Assembly: GCA_002480565.1 (NCBI GenBank)
Contig: DLCK01000002.1
Location: forward strand, 1 to 60,509
From: Phycisphaerales bacterium UBA7800
GTDB lineage: Bacteria > Planctomycetota > Phycisphaerae > Phycisphaerales > Phycisphaeraceae
Length of the DNA: 60,509 nucleotides
Direction: 5' to 3'
In this document: positions 35,491-44,566 of the stretch, in pieces
Layout: each line of letters opens with the position of its first letter
Position numbering within the stretch: the first letter of the stretch is position 1
Notes under the pieces: generated by a model
What the model saw: only the letters and a program-made list of their open reading frames with translations
Databases searched by the model: none
What the model was told of the DNA's origin: nothing
Position numbers and translations under genes: made by a program

Positions 35491-35579
35491 CTCCGGAAGT
35501 TGCGGTCTCCGACGATGGAGGCCTTCCCGGACGTTTCCACTGGTACTGGTTGTAGCTGGTTTATCCTGTGGGAACACCA

Positions 35580-36323
35580 ATGGGTCTTGTCATGCGCATA
35601 GACGTTCTGACGCTCTTTCCGGAGATGTTCACCAGTGTTTTAGGATCAAGCATCCTCAAACGTGCGGCGGACCCGGCTTTGCATGCCAACAAAGAAGATG
35701 GGCCGACCGATCCTCCGGTCAGCTATCACGTCACGGACATCCGTGATTTTGCCAATGATAAACATAATAAACTTGATAAACCTCCCTATGGCGGCGGCCC
35801 GGGGATGGTCATTCAATGTCAGCCCGTCTACGACGCGGTGACCACCGTCGAATCGCAGGACGATCGCCCTGCCACACGTATTCTCATGACACCGCAAGGC
35901 CGAACCCTGGATCAATCATTGGTTGAGGAATTGGCATCCCATCCGCGACTACTTATCATTGCCGGACATTATGAAGGCATTGACGAACGGGTCATTGAAC
36001 ACCTTGCTCCCATGGAAATCAGTGTGGGTGATTACGTGCTCTCCGGTGGTGAACTACCTGCCATGACATTGATCGACTCGGTGGTTCGACTTCAAAAAGG
36101 TGTGCTTGGCGACGAGACATCCGCAGATTTTGAAAGTTTCTCACCAGGCGCCCAGGGGTTGCTGGATTGCCCGCATTACACCCGCCCCCCCGAGTGGATG
36201 GGCATGAAAGTGCCCGACATTCTGCTCTCTGGCAATCACGGTAAGATCGACGCCTGGCGGCGTGAACAATCACGTATCCGCACCCAACAGCGCCGACCGG
36301 ATCTGCTTAACGAGTCGGAATAA
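35580..36323 (+). CDS. trmD: tRNA (guanine-N1)-methyltransferase TrmD
   Basis: This is a 247-residue SPOUT-class enzyme that methylates G37 of tRNAs with S-adenosylmethionine and prevents frameshifting. Motifs: RIDVLTLFPEMF, the knot-forming GGGPGMVIQ, MTPQGRTLDQ, GHYEGIDERVIEH, and SVGDYVLSGGELPAM with the catalytic DSVVRLQKGVLG. The ATG at 35580 is chosen because GGGA lies eight bases upstream; the ATG at 35592 gives the shorter N-terminus common in the family. It lies 89 bases after rpsP. A GCGACAC/GTGTCAC stem near 36349-36365 may end the operon. Confidence 0.95.
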   Translation: MGLVMRIDVLTLFPEMFTSVLGSSILKRAADPALHANKEDGPTDPPVSYHVTDIRDFANDKHNKLDKPPYGGGPGMVIQCQPVYDAVTTVESQDDRPATRILMTPQGRTLDQSLVEELASHPRLLIIAGHYEGIDERVIEHLAPMEISVGDYVLSGGELPAMTLIDSVVRLQKGVLGDETSADFESFSPGAQGLLDCPHYTRPPEWMGMKVPDILLSGNHGKIDAWRREQSRIRTQQRRPDLLNESE

Positions 36324-36389
36324 TTCTGCTCTTACACATCAATCTCATCAGCGACACACAGTGTCACAGCTATTTTGTACAGACATTCT

Positions 36390-36959
36390 TTACGTCAGAC
36401 TGCGTGTGGTTTTGACCATAGCTTTGACCATTTCTTCAAGTCGCGTGCGGACGGACTCGTCGGCGATATTGCCGTCAGCAGCAAAGACATCCGCACCATT
36501 GGGGACAGCGACCTGCTGGGGGATCACGAGTCCGCCGATATTGCCAAAGATTTCACGGGCATGACGCAGCACACGCATCGCCCCCAAGCCGCCAGGCGAT
36601 GTCCCCATGACCGCGACGACTTTGCCAGCAAAAGCGCCAAGTCGCGGCTCACCGTCCTGGGGTCTGCTTAACCAGTCAATGGTGTTCTTAAGCAGCGGTG
36701 TCACTGAGCTGTTGTACTCAGGACACGCCACCATCAAACCGTCAGCAGCTTTGAACAACGGGTATAGCTTGAGCATACTTTGCGGCAATCCCTGAGCTTC
36801 CTCAAGATCACCGTCATACAGTGGCATCGGATAGTCGGCCAAATCGACAAACGTCACATCGACTCCCAACCGCCCGGCCATTTCGCCAGCAGCTTTGGCG
36901 AGTTTCTTGTTAAGCGAGTCTTTGCGAGCGCTACCAGCAAACACGAGGATATTGGGCAT
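36390..36959 (-). CDS. NADPH-dependent FMN reductase-like flavoprotein
   Basis: This is a 189-residue flavodoxin-like protein. The ATG at 36959 (MPNILVFAGSARKDSLNKKLA) is the natural start; the frame is open to 36998. FMN-binding features are GSARKDSLN (phosphate loop), CPEYNSSVTPLLKNTIDWLSR and MGTSPGGLGAMR, as in the ArsH/SsuE/azoreductase-like NADPH:FMN family. It should reduce flavin, quinones or chromate-like acceptors in the cytoplasm. It is a single gene convergent with trmD and divergent from the dehydrogenase at 37132. Confidence 0.88.
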   Translation of the reverse strand: MPNILVFAGSARKDSLNKKLAKAAGEMAGRLGVDVTFVDLADYPMPLYDGDLEEAQGLPQSMLKLYPLFKAADGLMVACPEYNSSVTPLLKNTIDWLSRPQDGEPRLGAFAGKVVAVMGTSPGGLGAMRVLRHAREIFGNIGGLVIPQQVAVPNGADVFAADGNIADESVRTRLEEMVKAMVKTTRSLT

Positions 36960-37131
36960 GATTAAGCTTTCAAAATGAGGGTCATGAGGTCGATTCATTA
37001 TCAGTTATACCAGGCAAACCGCAAGTCCCTGACGAGTCTTTGACGTTTAGCTCTTGCATGAGATAAAAACCTCTGTATCCTATGTAGCTCGTTTGGACTT
37101 TTTTATTTAACCCCGTATTCGGAGCGGTACG

Positions 37132-38097
37132 ATGCGCATCCTGCTGACCACGACTTCCTATCAGGACACCCCCGGCAAACACCATGATCTGCTTAAGGCT
37201 TCAGGCCACGAAGTGATCACCGGACGTGGGCCGTTACCCGAAGACGAAATGCTCCGTCTGGTCACCGCTGACGGCGGCGTCGATGGCCTGCTCAACGGTG
37301 ATGACGCCATCACCCGCAAAGTCATCGAAGCGGCCCTGCCTCGACTCAAGGCCATCAGCAAATATGGGATCGGCCTGGACAGTGTCGATGTGCAAGCTGC
37401 CACCGATTTGAAAGTCCCTGTGCTTTTCACCCCCGGCGTGAATCACACCACCGTGGCTGAACACTGCATGGGCCTGATGATCGCTTTGTCCAAGCATTTT
37501 TATGCCGAAATCACCCACGTGAAAAACGGCTCATGGAAGCGTATCACCGGCTGCGAACTGGCAGGTAAAACGCTGGGTATCATCGGTCTGGGGCGCATCG
37601 GCAAGGAAGTCGCCAAGCGTGCCCGTGCCTTTGACATGAAAGTCATCGCATATGACATTTACTGGGACGAAGCCTTCGCCAAAGAAAACGATATCCAATA
37701 CCTCTGCTCAGCCGATGAAGTCGCCGATCAGGCCGACGTGCTGAGCCTGCACATGTTCCTCACGGAAGATAACCGTGGCTTTATCGATGCCGACCGCATC
37801 AGCAAGATGAAAGACAACGCGATGATCATCAACTGTGCCCGTGGCGGATTGATCAACGAAGCGGATGTCGCCGAGGCCTGCAAGAGCGGCAAGCTCATGG
37901 GTTATGCAGCAGATGTGCTCGAACACGAGCCGATCAAGGCCCCGCATATTTTCCAGGCCATCGACAACATCATCATCACCCCGCACATCGGCAGCCGCAC
38001 CTTTGAGTCCGTGGAGCGCCAGGCGTTGATGTCGACCCAGAACCTGCTCAATGTCCTCGACGGCAAGGCACCACTGGCTCAAGCCAACAAGTTCTAA
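37132..38097 (+). CDS. D-2-hydroxyacid dehydrogenase (phosphoglycerate dehydrogenase-like)
   Basis: This is a 321-residue NAD-dependent enzyme with GGAG seven bases before the ATG. The nucleotide-binding motif is LGIIGLGRIGKEVAKRA near 145-161. The catalytic Arg is in NCARGGLIN (about 238), the Glu in LEHEPI (about 264) and the His in TPHIGS (about 283). It lacks the C-terminal ACT domain of full SerA proteins, so it may be a 3-phosphoglycerate, glyoxylate or sugar-acid dehydrogenase. A substrate call is not possible from sequence alone. It is a single gene with its own promoter region. Confidence 0.9.
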   Translation: MRILLTTTSYQDTPGKHHDLLKASGHEVITGRGPLPEDEMLRLVTADGGVDGLLNGDDAITRKVIEAALPRLKAISKYGIGLDSVDVQAATDLKVPVLFTPGVNHTTVAEHCMGLMIALSKHFYAEITHVKNGSWKRITGCELAGKTLGIIGLGRIGKEVAKRARAFDMKVIAYDIYWDEAFAKENDIQYLCSADEVADQADVLSLHMFLTEDNRGFIDADRISKMKDNAMIINCARGGLINEADVAEACKSGKLMGYAADVLEHEPIKAPHIFQAIDNIIITPHIGSRTFESVERQALMSTQNLLNVLDGKAPLAQANKF

Positions 38098-38178
38098 ACC
38101 CATCGGATGCCATTAAGCCAACAGTGATGTATGATGTGACGGTTTGTGTTCGATCACACGTATCACGTTGCGTAAAGA

Positions 38179-39678
38179 ATGGGATTCATGAATTTACCCG
38201 GGCCGCCTGCCACCTTAAAATCTTTGATCCATGCGGATATGCGCACAAGGCGACAAGATTATGTCTGGCTGGTTATCTTTGCCATCCTGTTGTATGTCCT
38301 AACAGCTGGCATCTGGCATCCCATGCCCGATTCGACGTTGTACATTAATCAGGCGCGGAACTTAATCAATGGGTATGGTTTGACCAGCGGGATTTCGATT
38401 CGCTGGATCGCATCACCTGGTTATGCAGTTCTCATCAGCCCATTTTTTTTAATCAATGATCTGCCACTTGTCGCGTTAACTTTGTTTCAAGCGACATTAC
38501 TGTGCATTTATATGCTTGGGGTTTACACTTGGGCCTCCCAATATACACCTAAGTCCGCAGCATTGATTGCTGGAGCCGCAACACTCCATGCCTGTGTCTG
38601 GCAGTTCGGATTCCCCACCACTACAGAAGCACCCTTTATGGCCACACTAGTCTGGGCCGCAGTATGTTTTGGACAGTGGTCTGAACACCGCCAATCCTCA
38701 CAAGGGCATAGTTTCAAATTCCTGATTGCAGGTTTGATTTTGATCTGCGCGTGTACTGCCATCCGTCCATCAGGGCTAGCAATAGCCATTGGTGCAGGCG
38801 TTGCTGTAATTCTTCAGGATCGTAAGCAAAAACGAAAGCTGGTCAATACCTTTGGAATGCTTTGTCTTTGGGTCGGACTCCCGGGCATCATTGTGCTTGG
38901 ATTTCTGGCTCGTGAAGCCAGCGTCACATCAGCTGGACTCATCGAAGGAACCTACATCGTAGGTATGATTCCCGAGCATTCTCAAAGTGTCTTTGAAATG
39001 CTCACAAAAGGTTTATACCTGCGCATCTCCGATATTGGACGACTGACCATCCCGGGCATGTTCAAGGCCTACTCCAATATGGAGTCCTGGGTACATGTGA
39101 CGATGATGGTCTATGTCCCATTTTTCCTTGCCATGTGCTGGGCATGGGTCAGGTTTGCCAACAAACGTGGCGACCTGCTGCTTATCGGATTCGTCCCCTA
39201 CTTGATCTTGCACATTGTCTATGCTCATTACAGTGATGGCGCTCGATTCATGACGCCTATGCTACCTGTGCTGATGCTGCTCTTTTGGCAATTACTGCGG
39301 ACTGTCCGTCTGCCCCAACATAGCATGATGTGCGTTGTGTTTGTCATCCATGCTGCCGTGACCATCGGCTTGGCGATCCGCGAGCAACCACGTCTTGTCA
39401 AAATACAGGATCAATGGGAAATTGCCCGGACCTGTTCAGATTTAATGGGCGACGAACACGGCACCATCCAAAGCGTTGAAGATGTCAACAACTTGGAATT
39501 ACAAGTCATGATCCTCGCAGACATGCGAATCCGCCGTAAACGCCCACTCATCGAAGTGGATCAATACAAGCCCCGCTGGGTGATCCGACGGGTGTCTGCC
39601 ATGCCATTACCTCATCATGATCTGCTATGGTCAAACGAAGAATTCGAACTGTTCAAACGTCGCTATCCAGTTCAATAA
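38179..39678 (+). CDS. Multi-span membrane protein, GT-C glycosyltransferase-like
   Basis: This is a 499-residue protein with about ten hydrophobic helices. After the first helix (YVWLVIFAILLYVLTAGIW) comes a short exported loop with PDSTLYINQARNLINGYGLTSG, then a PGYAVLI helix. This layout (Asp in the first loop, Ala-rich helix, Pro-Gly-Tyr) is that of GT39/ArnT-type GT-C enzymes using polyprenyl-phosphate sugars. A soluble C-terminal stretch (about 415-499) follows. It converges with a paralogue-like gene at 39715-41262, 36 bases apart. It probably glycosylates envelope components; donor and acceptor are unknown. Confidence 0.7.
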   Translation: MGFMNLPGPPATLKSLIHADMRTRRQDYVWLVIFAILLYVLTAGIWHPMPDSTLYINQARNLINGYGLTSGISIRWIASPGYAVLISPFFLINDLPLVALTLFQATLLCIYMLGVYTWASQYTPKSAALIAGAATLHACVWQFGFPTTTEAPFMATLVWAAVCFGQWSEHRQSSQGHSFKFLIAGLILICACTAIRPSGLAIAIGAGVAVILQDRKQKRKLVNTFGMLCLWVGLPGIIVLGFLAREASVTSAGLIEGTYIVGMIPEHSQSVFEMLTKGLYLRISDIGRLTIPGMFKAYSNMESWVHVTMMVYVPFFLAMCWAWVRFANKRGDLLLIGFVPYLILHIVYAHYSDGARFMTPMLPVLMLLFWQLLRTVRLPQHSMMCVVFVIHAAVTIGLAIREQPRLVKIQDQWEIARTCSDLMGDEHGTIQSVEDVNNLELQVMILADMRIRRKRPLIEVDQYKPRWVIRRVSAMPLPHHDLLWSNEEFELFKRRYPVQ

Positions 39679-39714
39679 ATGTCGATCACAGGTGAGCCAT
39701 GCAGGCTCATCAAT

Positions 39715-41262
39715 TCACTGAGTCTTAAGCTCTAGCAGGTGATAGTTCTCTACACTTTGTATCCATTGATAATTCTGCGGTCGTTGTGTATCACCTACCA
39801 CTACGATGTACTGGGCTTGAGATTCAGGATTAAAGGGCACAATCAAGCGATTCCTTGAGAAAGACAACATACTCACGTAATCCGAATCCATTCCAAGATA
39901 GGCCCATGTGGCCTGACGCTGCGGGTCAATCTGATCAACTGATTGAGCTAATGTATCGATAATGGGCCATTCTTGATGGCGTTGAAGTTCATGCGGGTAC
40001 ATGGAAACCACGCGGCCTACGGTAATGATTAGATGCAGTACCAGCAGTACCATAATGGCATTTTTCTGCCAGGAACGCTCCTTAAACAATTCATACAGAC
40101 TCAACCAGACCACCGGCATGACAGGAAGTAACAAACGCGTCCCGGCACCGTACGGCAGTACCAGTAACAACACCACGTAAAACGGAGTCATCCACACATA
40201 GACATCCAACGATGATCTGGCTAAACGCAAAAAACCACAGATGGCCAAAATCGTCACGATCACATTGACAAACGTTAACGGGTGAAGCCATTGACCATCT
40301 TCAGGATATGTACGAAACATACCCGGCACCACTGCTCGCCCCAGTGTAGTGGTGCGACGATGTATGCTGTCGGTCACGACCTTGACGACTGATCGGGATT
40401 GCTGAGCATTTTCACTTAACGCACGCTCGGCAAATTCCAGATAAGACTCACTCACCTGGCTTGTCGCATCCGTCTGCTTTTGTTGATACAACAACCAACC
40501 TCCCGCTGTAACACCACCAACCAGCGAGACGAGTAACACCATGGCCATCCCATGTAACAGAATCCTGCCCATGCGTTGTTGCCAATACAATCTCAGAAGA
40601 ACCACGGCCAGTCCACCGACCATAAACGTGCAGATATTCCGCGTCAAAGCCGCCCATACCATTACTGGTAAACTGGCAATGCACCACAACCACGCAGACC
40701 GGTAACGCCCCTGCTTGATGGCATTAACCAACTCCTGATACATCAATGCCAGAGTAAATAACAAGACACAACACCACGTCTCAGAAAGGAATCGCAGATA
40801 GTAAATCCAGAATGAAGTGTTCAGTAGTATCAGCCAGGTCATCAACATTGAATGATCCCGGTTAAGCTCTTTCCGCAACCAGCGGTAACAAAGGATCATG
40901 ATCCCAACTGCTGCGGCCCATTGCATGACTGACAGCATCAGGAACGGGCGGTCTGCAAATGCAAAAGCTGGCGCGAAGAAAAATGCCACACCGACCTGGT
41001 TAAAAATAGCTTTGGAGCCAAATGCTTCGAGCTGACCGGTTTGCCAAAGTGATTGAGCTACATCCAGATAAATGACTGCGTCGCCACCCGGTGACCACCA
41101 GATCGGCTTGATGGCAAAAGCCAGTAAAATTGCAAAAATCACCAGGCGCCAAATCACGCCATTTCTGGTAAGATCTCCAGCGTCTTTAACGCACGGGACA
41201 ACGACGTCCTGATCACTTGTGCAAGTCTCATCACTTTGTTCAGGCATTTTTTCCAACTCCAT
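39715..41262 (-). CDS. Multi-span membrane protein, GT-C glycosyltransferase-like (second)
   Basis: This is a 515-residue protein with about ten hydrophobic helices. The ATG at 41262 is chosen; a TTG at 41292 and an ATG at 41247 (GGAG upstream) are alternatives. A 40-residue acidic cytoplasmic leader precedes the first helix (VIWRLVIFAILLAFAI), which resembles the first helix of its convergent neighbour. The first loop has SPGGDAVIYLDVAQSLWQTGQ, matching the GT-C Asp position. A C-terminal soluble part of about 100 residues follows. The shared plan and convergent placement suggest an old inverted duplication, though identity is low. Confidence 0.7.
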   Translation of the reverse strand: MELEKMPEQSDETCTSDQDVVVPCVKDAGDLTRNGVIWRLVIFAILLAFAIKPIWWSPGGDAVIYLDVAQSLWQTGQLEAFGSKAIFNQVGVAFFFAPAFAFADRPFLMLSVMQWAAAVGIMILCYRWLRKELNRDHSMLMTWLILLNTSFWIYYLRFLSETWCCVLLFTLALMYQELVNAIKQGRYRSAWLWCIASLPVMVWAALTRNICTFMVGGLAVVLLRLYWQQRMGRILLHGMAMVLLVSLVGGVTAGGWLLYQQKQTDATSQVSESYLEFAERALSENAQQSRSVVKVVTDSIHRRTTTLGRAVVPGMFRTYPEDGQWLHPLTFVNVIVTILAICGFLRLARSSLDVYVWMTPFYVVLLLVLPYGAGTRLLLPVMPVVWLSLYELFKERSWQKNAIMVLLVLHLIITVGRVVSMYPHELQRHQEWPIIDTLAQSVDQIDPQRQATWAYLGMDSDYVSMLSFSRNRLIVPFNPESQAQYIVVVGDTQRPQNYQWIQSVENYHLLELKTQ

Positions 41263-41416
41263 AATTGCAGAGTATATCGACTTGCCAAACAATCTGCGCT
41301 TGACCTAAAACGCGGACGCGGATACAAATTCTACTTATTCGTACCGTAACGACAGCATTACCAAACGACTAATTAACCTGATATGCAAACTTCGTATTGA
41401 CCAGGAAAACAACAAC

Positions 41417-42946
41417 ATGGCAAAGAAATCACAAGACAATCTCGCAGACGTCGGACTCATCGGCCTGGCCGTCATGGGACAAAACCTCGTCCTGAACATG
41501 ACTGACCACGGCTTTAAAGTCGCTGTCTACAACCGCACCACCGAAAAGACCACCGAGTTCCTCAAGCAGGCAGAGCAGCGCGAACCATCCTTCCCCAATC
41601 TCGTGGGCTCCAAGACGCTCAAGGAATTTGTCGCCTCCATCGCCAAGCCCCGCAAGATCATCATCCTCGTCAAAGCTGGCGCAGGGACCGATGCAGTGAT
41701 CGACTCACTGGTTCCACTGGTGGACAAGGGTGACATCATCATCGACGGTGGTAACGCGCTTTGGACCGACACCATCCGCCGTGAAAAAGATCTCACTGCC
41801 AAGGGTATTGAATTCGTCGGATCCGGCGTCTCCGGTGGTGAAACCGGCGCACGATTTGGCCCGTCACTGATGCCCGGTGGTTCCAAGACCGCATGGAAAT
41901 CACTGATGCCCATCTGGAAAGCCATCTCCGCCAAGGTCGACAAGAAGACCGGCGAAGAACTCAAGGGAGCCCAGCCCGGTAAGCCCATCAAGGGCGGCGA
42001 AGCATGCACCGGATACATCGGCCCCAACGGTGCTGGCCACTACGTCAAGATGGTTCACAACGGTATCGAATACATCGACATGCAACTGATCTGCGAAGCC
42101 TACGCGATCATGAAAAACCTGCTTGGTATGAAGGCCGGCGAAATCGGCAAGGTCTTCGAAGAATGGAACAAGGGAGAACTCTCCAGCTATCTCATCGAGA
42201 TCACCGCTGACATCCTCCAGCAAAAAGACCCACGCAACCCCCGGAAATTCCTCGTCGACCAGATTCTGGATACCGCAGGACAAAAGGGAACCGGCAAGTG
42301 GACTGCCAGCAACTCACTGGACCTGGGCATCCCCGCCAACGCCATCGCCGAAGCCGTCTACGCTCGTTGTCTTTCAGCACTCAAGGAAGAACGCGTCGCA
42401 GCCAGCAAACTCCTCAAGGGCCCCAAAGCCAAGAAGTTCACCGGTGGCAAAGCCAAGACCATCGAAGCAATTCGCCAGGCACTTTACTGCTCGAAAATCT
42501 GTGCCTACGCTCAGGGTTTCCAACTCATGACCGAAGCCCAGAACGAGTACAACTGGAAACTGAACTTCGGCCAGATCGCCAAGCTCTGGCGTGGCGGCTG
42601 CATCATCCGCGCAAGCTTCCTGCAGAAAATCACCGAAGCCTTCACCAACGACAAGAAGCTCCAGAACCTGATGCTCGATCCCTACTTCAAGAAGGCCATC
42701 CACAGCGGACAGGAAGAATGGCGTGAAATCATCGGACTCTGTGCCAAGTTTGGTGTCAGCGCCCCTGCCTTTGGTTCGGCTTTGGCATACTTCGACGGAT
42801 ACCGCAGTGCCGTCCTGCCCGCCAACCTGCTCCAAGGTCAGCGTGACTACTTCGGTGCTCATACCTACGAACGGACCGACGAAAAACGTGGCAACTTCTT
42901 CCACACCGACTGGCCCGAAGAAGGACGCCCCGAAGCCAAGGCATAA
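41417..42946 (+). CDS. gnd: 6-phosphogluconate dehydrogenase, decarboxylating
   Basis: This is a 509-residue enzyme converting 6-phosphogluconate to ribulose-5-phosphate and CO2 with NADP, in the oxidative pentose phosphate pathway. The nucleotide motif is VGLIGLAVMGQNLVLNM, the substrate signature is IIDGGNALWTDTIRR, and the catalytic region is YIGPNGAGHYVKMVHNGIEY with Lys and Glu. GSGVSGGETGARFGPSLMPGG is present. It is somewhat longer than the usual 470-480 residues, with extra sequence around 175-195 (KKTGEELKGAQPGKPIKGGE) and 330-350. AGGA lies about ten bases before the ATG. Synonymous codons are strongly C-rich, as in rpsB and tsf, suggesting high expression. Confidence 0.96.
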   Translation: MAKKSQDNLADVGLIGLAVMGQNLVLNMTDHGFKVAVYNRTTEKTTEFLKQAEQREPSFPNLVGSKTLKEFVASIAKPRKIIILVKAGAGTDAVIDSLVPLVDKGDIIIDGGNALWTDTIRREKDLTAKGIEFVGSGVSGGETGARFGPSLMPGGSKTAWKSLMPIWKAISAKVDKKTGEELKGAQPGKPIKGGEACTGYIGPNGAGHYVKMVHNGIEYIDMQLICEAYAIMKNLLGMKAGEIGKVFEEWNKGELSSYLIEITADILQQKDPRNPRKFLVDQILDTAGQKGTGKWTASNSLDLGIPANAIAEAVYARCLSALKEERVAASKLLKGPKAKKFTGGKAKTIEAIRQALYCSKICAYAQGFQLMTEAQNEYNWKLNFGQIAKLWRGGCIIRASFLQKITEAFTNDKKLQNLMLDPYFKKAIHSGQEEWREIIGLCAKFGVSAPAFGSALAYFDGYRSAVLPANLLQGQRDYFGAHTYERTDEKRGNFFHTDWPEEGRPEAKA

Positions 42947-42973
42947 CCGCCTGACGATCAAACATCACAAAAT

Positions 42974-43009
42974 AAAAACGACCTCGTCTCACCGACGAGG
43001 GCGTTTTCT
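42974..43009. terminator. Intrinsic terminator after gnd
   Basis: AAAACG-CCTCGTC pairs with GACGAGG-CGTTTT around a short loop and is followed by CTTTT. It stands 28 bases past the gnd stop. Confidence 0.88.
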
Positions 43010-43031
43010 TTTCATTCAATCCACTTGTGTT

Positions 43032-43191
43032 TTAGAGCCGTTCAAACAATGAATCTCCATGCCTTCTTTTTTTAGTCATTCCCGCGCAGGCGGGGGTCCA
43101 GTGATATGCAGTGAACGCTTGCAAATTCCACTGGACTCCCGCCTGCGCGGGAGTAACGGAAGGTGGAGATTAATTGTTTGAACGGCTCTAA
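43032..43191. mobile_element. 160-bp palindromic MITE-like element
   Basis: The ends are inverted repeats: TTAGAGCCGTTCAAACAAT at the left pairs with ATTGTTTGAACGGCTCTAA at the right, and the pairing continues inward through AATCTCCA/TGGAGATT and GCCTTC/GAAGG with one or two mismatches. An inner pair of 28-base arms (43076-43103 and 43129-43156, words CCCGCGCAGGCGGG and TCCAGTG) flanks a 25-base centre. If the outermost TA on each side is target duplication, the element fits those mobilised by IS630/Tc1-type transposases. It carries no gene and lies just past the gnd terminator. Confidence 0.75.
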
Positions 43192-43212
43192 CGCGCAACG
43201 CCCACGTGAATA

Positions 43213-44103
43213 TCACACGATCATTTGCTTCCGATCCTGATACATCTGCCAGAACAGAATCCACGGGTCAAGAAATATCTGGTCATGATCCGATGCATCC
43301 GGTTCGCAGATACCAAAAGCAAAATGCGTATGCTCAAAATCTCCGACATGCACGCCAGCTGAAAGTGCATAGGGCATGCCCGCTTCCAATGGTGTGTGTT
43401 CAGGTGTCAGCAGCTTGATCAGGTGACAGGCTCGGATTAACCATCGTGAACCGTCGGCCCATGTGTGTGAACCTTGCCAACGATTGTTGTTATCACCTTT
43501 GCAGACCTGGTTGTAATACGCCTGATCATCAATGGCAAAAGGTGTCCATAAGACCGTGCCTGCTGGATGATTGATGTCTAACCCGCCATGCGCGTCAGCA
43601 CCAAAGTACGGCCCCATCCAGCAATCCATCCCCTGATAACAGTCTTCGATCTTCAATCCATCCTTAGGCAATGGACACCACGGGTGCAGCAAGACCGGGC
43701 AGATGCGTTTGCCCACTTCCTGTATCGCAAGTCGGACATCTTTACGTGGCTTGCATGGCCCATGTGCTTCATTGAGATGATCAAAGATATGAACCGTCGC
43801 ATCAAACCAGATACGCATGCCAAACAGTTCCCAAGGCTCATAAAAACTGCGTTGATCACCCACCCAGCGAATGAGCTTCACTTCATGCCCATCAATGAGC
43901 ATCTGACAGCCGCAATGCAATACTGTCTTGCCTTGCGACTGCGGCACCTTGATCTGCTTAAGTGTCGTCGAATACACATGAGCCCAACTGTCGAGAATCT
44001 CAATCGTGTGTGTCGAATCATCAGAGAACGTCAATTGCAACGTGTCCCCATGATCCATCTCAATAGCCAACAAGGTGTCGCGCGTTTGCTGTGTGATCTG
44101 CAT
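43213..44103 (-). CDS. M23/LytM-like protein without signal peptide
   Basis: This is a 296-residue protein. Two motifs fit the M23 zinc metallopeptidase fold: AHGGLDINHPAGTVLWTPF (H-x(3)-D near 168-172) and FEHTHFAFGI (H-x-H near 262-264). The N-terminal 140 residues look beta-rich (LLAIEMDHGDTLQLTF, HTIEILDSWAHVY). M23 enzymes cut peptidoglycan peptides and are normally exported, but no signal peptide is seen. It could act on another substrate, be exported otherwise, or be catalytically idle. AGGGA lies about 11 bases before the ATG. It is bordered by the MITE-like element and a terminator, so monocistronic. Confidence 0.6.
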   Translation of the reverse strand: MQITQQTRDTLLAIEMDHGDTLQLTFSDDSTHTIEILDSWAHVYSTTLKQIKVPQSQGKTVLHCGCQMLIDGHEVKLIRWVGDQRSFYEPWELFGMRIWFDATVHIFDHLNEAHGPCKPRKDVRLAIQEVGKRICPVLLHPWCPLPKDGLKIEDCYQGMDCWMGPYFGADAHGGLDINHPAGTVLWTPFAIDDQAYYNQVCKGDNNNRWQGSHTWADGSRWLIRACHLIKLLTPEHTPLEAGMPYALSAGVHVGDFEHTHFAFGICEPDASDHDQIFLDPWILFWQMYQDRKQMIV

Positions 44104-44149
44104 GATGTGTCAGTCCCTTTTTCAGACACATTGAATTATCGCCGTTACC

Positions 44150-44189
44150 CAACAAAAAACAAACGATCCGATTGTCACGTCGGATCGTT
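44150..44189 (-). terminator. Intrinsic terminator of the small lipoprotein gene
   Basis: A perfect ten-base stem AACGATCCGA/TCGGATCGTT with an eight-base loop is followed on the minus strand by TGTTTTTTGTT. It lies 31 bases past the stop at 44220. Confidence 0.88.
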
Positions 44190-44219
44190 GTCAGTGTATT
44201 GCATTGTGTGATGGGTGAT

Positions 44220-44363
44220 TCAGAAGTCCATCGGGTTGTCTGCATAGTCCTTGAGGAACTGATGGTCAGCTTGTGAGCTGTATGCGGTTTGGGAACTGCT
44301 GCAACCACTCATTGCAAAGAGCAGACCAGCGGACAGAACGATAGCAATCACGGTTTTTAACAT
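44220..44363 (-). CDS. Small putative lipoprotein
   Basis: This is a 47-residue product. The ATG at 44363 has AGGAG seven bases upstream; the frame open to 44426 is discarded. A lysine, a hydrophobic helix (VIAIVLSAGLLFAM) and SGC-SSS form a lipoprotein signal with Cys at position 21, leaving a mature peptide of about 27 residues (ending KDYADNPMDF). A perfect terminator follows. Such tiny lipoproteins resemble entericidin-like peptides in size, but I see no specific similarity. It is a single gene and probably real given start and stop signals. Confidence 0.7.
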   Translation of the reverse strand: MLKTVIAIVLSAGLLFAMSGCSSSQTAYSSQADHQFLKDYADNPMDF

Positions 44364-44566
44364 GGCGTTTCTCCTAAGCTCCATTGTTGTTTGACGGTTC
44401 ATACAAACAAATACTCGAACCGCCAAGGTTATATTCCAGAGTATCTCAGTTAAACGCCATTGCCAACATTATTGTCAAAGAATCTGTCTGTGCGATCCAT
44501 CTGTAACGAATATATGTTCTGTTAAAAATAGAACAACACAGGTCGCCCCGCAGATCTATTAACAAC

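Noticed and set aside
36349..36385. Short similarity between the trmD 3' region and 22228-22250 (CAGTGTC-x-CAGCTATT)
   Set aside because: Only about 18 matching bases with mismatches; too short to call a repeat family, although both contain a small stem.
42374..42961. 195-codon open frame antisense to gnd
   Set aside because: Arises from the codon bias of gnd on the other strand; no recognisable product or start signal.
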